Origin: a bacterium
GTDB lineage: Bacteria > Planctomycetota > J058 > JAJDCP01
Length of the DNA: 11,416 bases
Assembly: GCA_030428695.1 (NCBI GenBank)
Contig: JAUIEM010000331.1
Span: 1-11,416, forward strand
Reading direction: 5' to 3'
A model generated the notes under the pieces. That model was not told the DNA's origin. It worked only from the letters and a program-made list of their open reading frames with translations, and did not search any database. Numbering within the stretch: the first letter of the stretch is position 1; each line of letters opens with the position of its first letter. This document shows positions 6,381 to 11,416 of the stretch, in pieces. Position numbers and translations under genes: made by a program.

Positions 6381-7460
6381 TCAGTCCAGCTCCCCGATCA
6401 GCGCGGCCGCGACCTCGTCGCAGGCCCGCGCGGCCGCGTTGCCTCCGATGTTGGTCGTGACGAGCACCGCGAGCTCGCGGGCGGGAGCGATCCACACCAC
6501 CGCGTACCACATCGTGTTCGAGCCGGAGTGGGTCAGGGCGGTGCCGCCCGCCCACGGCCGCTCGGTGACCACCCAGCCGAGGGCGTAGTCGGTGCCCGGA
6601 GCCGGAGCGTGCAGGCGCGCGAGGCTGTCGGCGCGCAGCAGCTCCCCGCCGGAGGCGTGCAGGGCCGCGTACTTCGCCCAGGCCGTAAGCGAGGCGTGGA
6701 CGGTGCCGGCAGGGCCGATCGCCGGCGGGTTGTCGGCCTGGGGACCGGGCGGCATCGGGCCGAGGGCCCCGTGGCCCCGGGGCTGGTCGAGTGTGTCCGC
6801 GCTTCCCGGCGCGCCGAAGCCGGCGGCCTCGATGCCGAGCGGCTCGAACAGCTCGGTCCGCAGCAGCTCCTCCCAGGCGGTGTCGGTCGCTTCCTCGGCG
6901 ATCACGCCCGCGATCGCGACCCCGGCGTTGGAGTAGAGGAACTCCCCGGGCGCGACCGCCGGCTCGCGGGCGAGCACCGCTTCGGTCAGCACGCGGCGCT
7001 GCGCGCGGGGCGTGCCTTCGCGCTTCCACAGCTTCATCCACAGCCCGTCGAAGCGCAGGTCGGCGGGGCAGCCGGCGGTGTGGGACAGCAGCTGGGCGAG
7101 GCTGACCGGGCGGTAGGCCTCGGCCATCGTCTCCGCGAGGTCGGGGAAGGCCTCGGCGAGGGTCAGCTCCCAGCGCAGGGTGCCGCGCTCGACGAGCCGC
7201 GCGATCAGGGTCGCGGTCATCGACTTCGTGCACGAGCCGAGATGCCACAGATCGTCGGCGGTCACCGCCGCCTCGGCGCCGCGGGCGCGCACGCCGGCAG
7301 CGCCGAGGGCGACCAGCTCGCCCTCGAGCACGACCGCGGCGCCGAGGGCGGGCACGTCGTGGCGTTCGAGGATCGCGGCGAGCTGGGCGTCGAGCACCCG
7401 CACCTCCTGGGCGGCGAGGGTGGCGCACAAGAGGCACAGCAGGCCGGCGCGGATCGTCAT
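6381..7460 (-). CDS. Exported serine beta-lactamase-like hydrolase (class C / S12 family)
   Basis: A 359-residue serine hydrolase of the beta-lactamase/D-Ala-D-Ala carboxypeptidase fold (PF00144 type). A signal peptide (about 1-17, ending ATLAA|QE) places it outside the cytoplasm. All three active-site motifs are present: S76-C-T-K79, with the nucleophile and general base in LGSCTKS; Y176-S-N178 in FLYSNAG; and H311-S-G313 in LTHSGSN, which replaces the KTG triad as in many esterase-like members. Other family landmarks are LLSHTAG (124-130) and GTVHASLTAWAKY (252-264). The ATG overlaps the sigma factor stop by 4 bases (ATGA), so the two are translationally coupled. The substrate could be a peptidoglycan stem peptide, an ester or an amide. 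Beta-lactam resistance should not be assumed, because this fold is mostly used for other chemistry. Confidence 0.88.
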   Translation of the reverse strand: MTIRAGLLCLLCATLAAQEVRVLDAQLAAILERHDVPALGAAVVLEGELVALGAAGVRARGAEAAVTADDLWHLGSCTKSMTATLIARLVERGTLRWELTLAEAFPDLAETMAEAYRPVSLAQLLSHTAGCPADLRFDGLWMKLWKREGTPRAQRRVLTEAVLAREPAVAPGEFLYSNAGVAIAGVIAEEATDTAWEELLRTELFEPLGIEAAGFGAPGSADTLDQPRGHGALGPMPPGPQADNPPAIGPAGTVHASLTAWAKYAALHASGGELLRADSLARLHAPAPGTDYALGWVVTERPWAGGTALTHSGSNTMWYAVVWIAPARELAVLVTTNIGGNAAARACDEVAAALIGELD

Positions 7461-8017
7461 GTCTTCTCCTCGCTCCGGCGCCCCGAGAGGAAGCGCAGCG
7501 CGCGCTCGCGGGCGGCCCGGAGCTCCTTGCGGACGGTCTTGCGGGCGCGGCCCTGCAGGGACGCGATCGCGGTGATCCCCTGGTGTTGGTCGTAGTGCAG
7601 GACGAAGGCTTCGAAGCTCTCGGCGCTCAGGTGCTCGCCGAGATGCGCGAGCAGGGCGCGGGCGTCGATGCGGGCATCGACGGCGGGGACCGCGGAGGGG
7701 CTCGTCGATTCGTGCTCGAGCAGCGGCCCGAGGCGGTGATGGCCGGCGCGGCAGTAGTCGACGAAGACCGCGTGGGCCTTCAGCCACATCCAGCTGTTGA
7801 AGGACCGGCGCGGGTCGTAGCCGCCCTCGGTCAGGGAGCGCTCGAGGCGGAGGAAGGTGTTCTGGACGCAGTCGTCGACCGCGTCCGCATCCCAGACCAG
7901 CTTGTGGAAGTAGCGCTGGATGCGGCACATGATCCGTTCGAACAGGGCCGCGCGCAGGGAGCGCTTGCCGGGCTGGGAGCCGGCTGCGCGACCCGCGAGC
8001 TGCGTCGTCTTCGCCAT
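7457..8017 (-). CDS. ECF-type sigma-70 family RNA polymerase sigma factor
   Basis: A 186-residue group IV sigma factor with regions 2 and 4 only. Region 2 (about 24-92) has DADAVDDCVQNTFLRLERSL, the core-binding helix 'a.DvvQetFlrl', and FNSWMWLKAHAVFVDYCR (2.3-2.4, promoter melting and -10 contact). Region 4 (about 124-178) has LSAESFEAFVLHY and the helix-turn-helix AIASLQGRARKTVRKELRAA, whose last helix reads the -35. A Gly/Lys-rich N-terminal extension of about 20 residues precedes region 2. GGGGAGAGG lies just upstream of the ATG. No anti-sigma gene is adjacent; the downstream partner is the exported hydrolase. Control might instead come from the divergent envelope proteins or from an unlinked factor. 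A positive autoregulatory promoter cannot be judged from the sequence. Confidence 0.9.
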   Translation of the reverse strand: MAKTTQLAGRAAGSQPGKRSLRAALFERIMCRIQRYFHKLVWDADAVDDCVQNTFLRLERSLTEGGYDPRRSFNSWMWLKAHAVFVDYCRAGHHRLGPLLEHESTSPSAVPAVDARIDARALLAHLGEHLSAESFEAFVLHYDQHQGITAIASLQGRARKTVRKELRAARERALRFLSGRRSEEKT

Positions 8018-8026
8018 CGTCCTCTC

Positions 8027-8044
8027 CCCGCGTGCTCCCGCGGG
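8027..8044 (-). other. Hairpin beside the sigma factor ribosome binding site
   Basis: A perfect 6-bp inverted repeat, CCCGCG (8027-8032) and CGCGGG (8039-8044), with a 6-base loop in the sigma mRNA leader. Its 3' arm in the RNA overlaps the first three bases of the GGGGAGAGG ribosome binding site (8029-8021). It could mildly limit initiation; in such GC-rich DNA it may be incidental. Confidence 0.3.
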
Positions 8045-8070
8045 ACGCGTGCACCCTCTCCAGCCGCACG

Positions 8071-8099
8071 ATTGTAGCCCCTGGGACGGAGAGCGACAA
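8071..8099 (-). promoter_or_regulatory. Minus-strand promoter for the sigma factor operon
   Basis: On the minus strand TTGTCG (8099-8094), exactly 17 bases of spacer, then TACAAT (8076-8071, five of six to consensus). The start would be near 8064, giving a leader of about 47 bases. It reads as a housekeeping-type promoter rather than an ECF-type one. Confidence 0.6.
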
Positions 8100-8128
8100 A
8101 CCGACGCGAGGATGACGCCGCGGGGATT

Positions 8129-8137
8129 TGGTACACT
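8129..8137 (+). promoter_or_regulatory. Extended -10 promoter for the VWA/pseudokinase operon
   Basis: TGG followed by TACACT (8132-8137) is an extended -10 element in a locally AT-richer patch. No good -35 lies at the right distance; the 8109-8116 region is a poor match. Transcription would start near 8144. ACAC (8133-8136) and GTGT (8141-8144) form a small inverted repeat across the -10, a possible operator. Confidence 0.45.
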
Positions 8138-8144
8138 CGGGTGT

Positions 8145-8292
8145 TCGTCCAGGTCGCTCGGGGGCGGCGCCGTCCGTCGCGACGGGCCGGGGAGCCAAGG
8201 CTTCCGGCCCGTGAAGAGCAGACGGTCCGGCTACGTCCCCTCCCATGACGTGTCCGCACGTCCAGGTGCCGAACACAAGCGGAGGAGAGCAG
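8145..8292 (+). promoter_or_regulatory. Structured leader of the VWA/pseudokinase operon
   Basis: About 150 bases of untranslated leader with several strong inverted repeats. There is a 12-base palindrome at 8174-8185 and a hairpin with a perfect 9-bp stem, 8182-8190 with 8204-8212, whose loop holds an inner AGCC/GGCT pairing. A second hairpin, GACGTG-TCCG-CACGTC, lies at 8247-8262. The ribosome binding site GGAGGAGAG follows at 8281-8289. The palindrome and the first hairpin compete for 8182-8185, so alternative folds are possible. I do not recognise a known riboswitch class. Confidence 0.4.
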
Positions 8293-9834
8293 ATGAAGCT
8301 CTGGTGGTGGTCCGTACTCCTGATAGGTGCCGCGTGGGCTGGTCCGGATGGACCGCCGTTCTACGACCCGGCGCGCGGGATCGAGAAGCAAACGAACGCG
8401 GCGAAGGACGCCGTCGACGAGACGACCGGCGGGAAGAACCTCGCGAAGACCCTCGAGCACCTCGTCAGCGTCTCCGCCTACGTGCGCGACGCGATGATCG
8501 AGGACATGGTCGAGACCTACGACGAAGACGCGCTGCTGCAGCTCGCCAGCCAGCTCGACTCCTCCGACCCCTTCATCTCCGGCCAGATCGCCGAGGTCCT
8601 CGGCACCCGGGCCCTGGCATCGGCCCGCTCGCCGCTCGAGAAGGCCCTCAAGCGGCAGCGCAACGAAGAGGCCGCCTCGGAGATCGCCTGGGCCCTCGGC
8701 CAGATCGGTGACCAGGCCTCGGCCGAAGAGCTGCTCAAGGCCGCGGACAAGTGGGACAAGAAGTCCTTCCGGGTCGCCGGTGACGCCTTCCTCAGCGCCG
8801 CCCTGTGCGACCCCGACAACGCCGCCGAGCACCTGAAGGCGGGCGTCGACACCAAGCTCGCCGGCACCCGCATCGTGTGCCTCGCGGCGCTGCTCGAGGT
8901 CGACGAAGGGGCGGCGCTGCAGCTGTCGATGGAGCAGATGGACGACCGCCAGCAGAAGGGCTGGGAAGAGCGGGTGATGTTCCAGATTCTCGAGAACCTG
9001 CGCAACGTCGAAAACCGCGGCCGCCACAGCGACCTGTACTGGACCGCGGTCGACAAGCTGGTCGGAATGCTGGACGATGCCGACGGCCGGCTCGCCCACG
9101 AGATCGGCACGACGCTGCGCTCGATCACGGGCGAGCGCGACATGCCGGACGACGCCGAGCTCTGGGAAGGCTGGTGGGACATCGCCAAGGACAGCTTCGA
9201 GCCCGCGGGCCGACCGACCACCGGGGATGCGGGGGGCGACGGCGGAACCACGACCGTGCGCTACTTCGGGATCCCGATCTACAGCAAGCGGCTGACGTTC
9301 CTGCTCGACCTCTCGGGCGGGATGGACCGTCCGGTCGGCGGCAACGATGCGAGCGGCCCTCCGCGCCTGCAGGTCGCCAAGGACGAGCTGACCGCGACGC
9401 TGCAGAGCCTGCCCGAGGACGCGCTGGGCAACGTGATCTTCTTCGCGACCGAGTACTTCCCGTTCTACTCGGAGCTGATTCCCGTGCAGAAGAGCCTGCG
9501 CAAGCTGCTCCCGTTCATCATGGAGCAGGAGATCCCGACCACGGTGCACATGAACCGCGGGAACCTGTACGACCCGATCACCACCGCCTGCCTCCAGGAG
9601 AGCGTCGACACCCTGTACCTGGTCACCGAGGGCAACCCGACCGAGGGCCGCTTCCTCGACCGCGAGCGCTTCGTCCGGCACATGATGCGGACGGTGCGGT
9701 TCACCAAGACCGAGATCAACAGCCTGTTCATCGGCAGCGCGTCGAGCGCGAGGACCTACCTGCGCGCGGTCTCCGAGCCGACCGGCGGGCAGTTCTACGA
9801 CGTCGCCGAGCTGCGCGAGGAGGAAGGGCGTTGA
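8293..9834 (+). CDS. Exported HEAT-like repeat plus VWA domain protein, degraded MIDAS
   Basis: A 513-residue protein. The ATG at 8293 is preferred over the in-frame ATG at 8245 because it gives a strong ribosome binding site and a clean signal peptide (MKLWWWSVLLIGAAWA|GPDG, cleavage after Ala16). Residues 50-290 are alpha-helical and HEAT/ARM-like, for example IAEVLGTRALASARSPLEKA, then IAWALGQIGDQASAEELLKA. A Gly/Asp-rich linker follows (306-320), then a von Willebrand A domain from YFGIPIYSKRLTFLLDLSGG (324-343) to the end. The MIDAS motif is D339-L-S341-G-G343, so the third residue (Ser) is Gly. The usual metal-binding Thr position reads MNRGNLYDPI with Gly423, and the later Asp (LLTDG) is Glu446. 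Metal binding is therefore doubtful. HEAT/VWA proteins with the YFGIP lead-in are common in Planctomycetota. It probably binds protein partners in the periplasm and is co-transcribed with the pseudokinase. Confidence 0.82.
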   Translation: MKLWWWSVLLIGAAWAGPDGPPFYDPARGIEKQTNAAKDAVDETTGGKNLAKTLEHLVSVSAYVRDAMIEDMVETYDEDALLQLASQLDSSDPFISGQIAEVLGTRALASARSPLEKALKRQRNEEAASEIAWALGQIGDQASAEELLKAADKWDKKSFRVAGDAFLSAALCDPDNAAEHLKAGVDTKLAGTRIVCLAALLEVDEGAALQLSMEQMDDRQQKGWEERVMFQILENLRNVENRGRHSDLYWTAVDKLVGMLDDADGRLAHEIGTTLRSITGERDMPDDAELWEGWWDIAKDSFEPAGRPTTGDAGGDGGTTTVRYFGIPIYSKRLTFLLDLSGGMDRPVGGNDASGPPRLQVAKDELTATLQSLPEDALGNVIFFATEYFPFYSELIPVQKSLRKLLPFIMEQEIPTTVHMNRGNLYDPITTACLQESVDTLYLVTEGNPTEGRFLDRERFVRHMMRTVRFTKTEINSLFIGSASSARTYLRAVSEPTGGQFYDVAELREEEGR

Positions 9835-9855
9835 GCGGAGGAGGCGATCCTGCCG

Positions 9856-11337
9856 ATGCTCTGTGAGGATTGCGGCCGGGAGTACGAGGGGATCTGCGCG
9901 TACTGCGCGGACTTCGCCGAGACCACGGTCGAGGCCATCCCGGTCATCCGCCCGTCCGGACGCCTGCAACCCCCGCCCCGGAAGCGGGGGACGGGCGTCT
10001 CCGCGCTGATCGAGGAGCCGCTGCGGCTCGCTCTCGAGGCGCTGCCGCGCTTCGAGATCGAGGAGCTGCGCGACACGTCGTCGAACGGCGCCTGGTTCCG
10101 CGCCCGGGGGCTCGAGGACGGCAAGGTGGTCAACCTCCACCTCAAACGCGTCCCGCCCCTGCTCGACGACGGCGCCAAGCGCACCTTCTTCGCCGGTCTG
10201 CGCCAGCGGGCCGACGTCTCCCACGAGCACCTCGCGACGACCGTCGAGATCGGGCAGGTCGAGGACTACATCTACCTGGTCGAGGCCTGTCCGGCCGGCA
10301 CGATGCTCGAGGAGCTCCTGCGCCTGCGCCCGGCGAAGGAGCGGCGCTACCGCCTGCGCGTGCTGCTCAAGGCGATGCGCGCGGCCGACGCCTTCCACCA
10401 GGCCGGCCTGCCCACCCACAAGCTCGACGCCCGGCGGATGCTGGTCGGCAAGGACGGCGAGATCGTCCTGCTCGACCAGGCCTTTCCGCTGCCCTTCGAG
10501 CTGCCCGAGGACGTCGACCCGAACGTCACCCCCGCGGTGCCGAGCGCCGACGTGTGGCGGGCGGCCGAGATCCGCGCCGCCGGCGAGCTGATGTTCCGCA
10601 TCCTCAGCGGCGAGAAGCACGACCCGATGCAGCCGCGGCCCGCCCTGCCGGGCGTCCCGCGCGGCCTGGCGCTGGCCTGTGAGCGCGCGCTGAGCGACAA
10701 TCCGCGGCGCCAGTGGCCGTCGCTGAAGGCCTTCGCCGACGGCCTCGAGCGCGAGCTGCGGCAGCGCTCCGGGCGCAGCTCGCTGTTGCCCTGGGTGCTC
10801 GCCGCCTCGGCGATCTGCCTCGGGCTGCTGCTCTACGAGGTCGCCTTCGGGGGGGATCCGGAGCCGGATCCGGGCCCCGGCTCCGGCGACACGGTCGCGC
10901 TGCCGCAGCCTCCGCCCCCTCCACCGACCCCGCCGCCCGCTCCGGTGGTCGAGGAGTGGATGGCGCTGGTGCCCGAGCCGCTGGGGCCGGTCGAGATCGG
11001 CGGTGACTCCGCGCGGCTGGTGTTCGACCGCGCGATCCGCGGGCAGAACTTCCGGCTCGCCCAGGCCCTGCTCGACCAGGGGCTGGTCAAGGGCTCGCCG
11101 GAGCTCTACCGGACGGCCGAGCAGACCTGGTTCGAGGTCCAGGTCGCGGAGGTGATGGCGCTGCAGCTCAACGCCGACTTCGTCGCGGCCCGCGAGGCCT
11201 GGAGCGAGATCCTGCACAGCGTCGCGACCCGGCACCTGGTCGAGCGGGCGGCCCGGGGCCTGCTCTCCGTCGAGTTCGAGGCCCTCGCCCGCGACGCGTT
11301 CGATTCGCCGCGCACCGGGAAGCATTCCGAGCAATAG
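9856..11337 (+). CDS. Membrane-anchored pseudokinase with N-terminal zinc knuckle
   Basis: A 493-residue protein. The N-terminus has two Cys pairs, C3-x2-C6 and C14-x2-C17, a likely zinc ribbon. Residues 65-302 follow the Ser/Thr kinase fold. The glycine loop is degenerate (DTSSNGAWFRARG, 73-85) and the VAIK Lys is possibly kept as Lys97. HRDLKPxN is replaced by THKLDARR (187-194), so the catalytic Asp is lost, and DFG by LDQA (206-209). The C-lobe marks remain: DVWRAAEIRAAGELMFRILSGE and ERALSDNPRRQWPSLKAFADGL. A single membrane helix (about 309-331) leads to a Pro-rich linker (350-362) and an extracytoplasmic helical domain (about 380-490). Catalysis is unlikely; nucleotide or partner binding is possible. 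GGAGGAGG lies at 9837-9844, 11 bases before the ATG; a CTG two codons earlier would have closer spacing. The gap to the VWA gene is only 21 bases, so the two form one operon. Confidence 0.83.
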   Translation: MLCEDCGREYEGICAYCADFAETTVEAIPVIRPSGRLQPPPRKRGTGVSALIEEPLRLALEALPRFEIEELRDTSSNGAWFRARGLEDGKVVNLHLKRVPPLLDDGAKRTFFAGLRQRADVSHEHLATTVEIGQVEDYIYLVEACPAGTMLEELLRLRPAKERRYRLRVLLKAMRAADAFHQAGLPTHKLDARRMLVGKDGEIVLLDQAFPLPFELPEDVDPNVTPAVPSADVWRAAEIRAAGELMFRILSGEKHDPMQPRPALPGVPRGLALACERALSDNPRRQWPSLKAFADGLERELRQRSGRSSLLPWVLAASAICLGLLLYEVAFGGDPEPDPGPGSGDTVALPQPPPPPPTPPPAPVVEEWMALVPEPLGPVEIGGDSARLVFDRAIRGQNFRLAQALLDQGLVKGSPELYRTAEQTWFEVQVAEVMALQLNADFVAAREAWSEILHSVATRHLVERAARGLLSVEFEALARDAFDSPRTGKHSEQ

Positions 11338-11416
11338 GACAGTCTACCAGAAACTGGGGTCGTGTCGGCGGCGGCGCCGGGCGGCGGCGCGGCGGCCCTA
11401 TCGCGGCCGGGTGCGA
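11338..11416. other. GC-triplet-rich tail without a supported gene
   Basis: After the pseudokinase stop there is a small inverted repeat, CCAG-AAA-CTGG (11347-11357), and then GGC/GCG-rich sequence to the window edge. No T run makes this a clear terminator. A convergent gene might end here on the minus strand, but too little is visible to call it. Confidence 0.3.

Noticed and set aside
6358..6383. 7-bp inverted repeat (TGAGCCC/GGGCTCA) over the hydrolase stop codon as its terminator
   Set aside because: The stem includes the stop codon itself and no T run follows on the minus strand, so terminator function is unsupported.
6381..7460. Calling the serine hydrolase an antibiotic resistance beta-lactamase
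   Set aside because: The third motif is HSG rather than KTG, and the fold is shared with esterases and peptidases. Nothing in the context indicates beta-lactam hydrolysis.
8182..8212. Resemblance of the leader hairpin to a cyclic-di-GMP (GEMM) riboswitch arm
   Set aside because: Only a short AGCC/GGC-type stretch is reminiscent. The conserved GEMM core sequences and the second helix are not found, so I report only a structured leader.
7831..11334. Open frame of 1167 codons on the minus strand
   Set aside because: It lies antisense to the VWA and pseudokinase genes, which have clear domains, and its composition is the Gln/Arg/Val/Leu/Ala mix of a complementary-frame shadow in GC-rich DNA. 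No domain or ribosome binding site supports it.
11344..11398. Possible end of a minus-strand gene (Arg/Ala-rich peptide ending DPSFW)
   Set aside because: An in-frame TAG at 11398-11400 leaves only about 17 codons. Without sequence beyond the window this cannot be separated from chance.

Overview
The window is very GC-rich bacterial DNA with dense, short-gapped genes, strong G-rich ribosome binding sites and some GTG starts. Two features point to a Gram-negative with an elaborate envelope: exported HEAT/VWA and YbjN-type proteins, and a membrane-anchored kinase-like protein beside an ECF sigma factor. That mix is common in Planctomycetota and also occurs in Myxococcota-like groups. The assignment is inference from gene content; no rRNA or other taxonomic marker is present.

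Layout. (1) 1-375: the 3' end of S-adenosylhomocysteine hydrolase, closed by a strong hairpin terminator. (2) 420-3027: a sigma70-like promoter drives a tight three-gene operon of leucyl aminopeptidase (pepA), a divergent GroES-family protein with an insert, and a class I methyltransferase. The stop codon is followed at once by a four-run G-quadruplex motif. (3) 3084-5620: a second candidate promoter and an operon of three. The first is an unusual protein that reads as a GspF-like domain joined to a GspE/PilB-like ATPase domain whose nucleotide-binding motifs are gone. A GNAT acetyltransferase and an RmlD-like short-chain dehydrogenase follow. (4) 5718-6185: a secreted YbjN-domain protein. (5) 6185-6380: a convergent intergenic region holding two inverted REP-like units with GTAG heads and a compensatory base pair change, framed by a 10-bp inverted repeat. 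(6) 6381-8017, minus strand: an ECF-type sigma factor translationally coupled to an exported serine beta-lactamase-like hydrolase. (7) 8018-8292: a divergent promoter region with a clear minus-strand promoter, an extended -10 on the plus strand and a leader with several hairpins. (8) 8293-11337: an exported HEAT-like/VWA protein with a degraded MIDAS, then a pseudokinase with a zinc knuckle, one membrane helix and an extracytoplasmic tail. (9) 11338-11416: a short GC-triplet-rich tail with no supported gene.

How it may fit together. The first operon looks like protein turnover and folding housekeeping. The most unusual material is a set of proteins that keep a fold while losing its active site: a pseudo-secretion-ATPase, a pseudokinase and a VWA domain with a broken metal site. 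The last two are divergent from an ECF sigma factor with no recognisable anti-sigma gene. It is a hypothesis that the sigma/hydrolase pair and the VWA/pseudokinase pair form one envelope-sensing locus; the sequence shows only their divergent arrangement.
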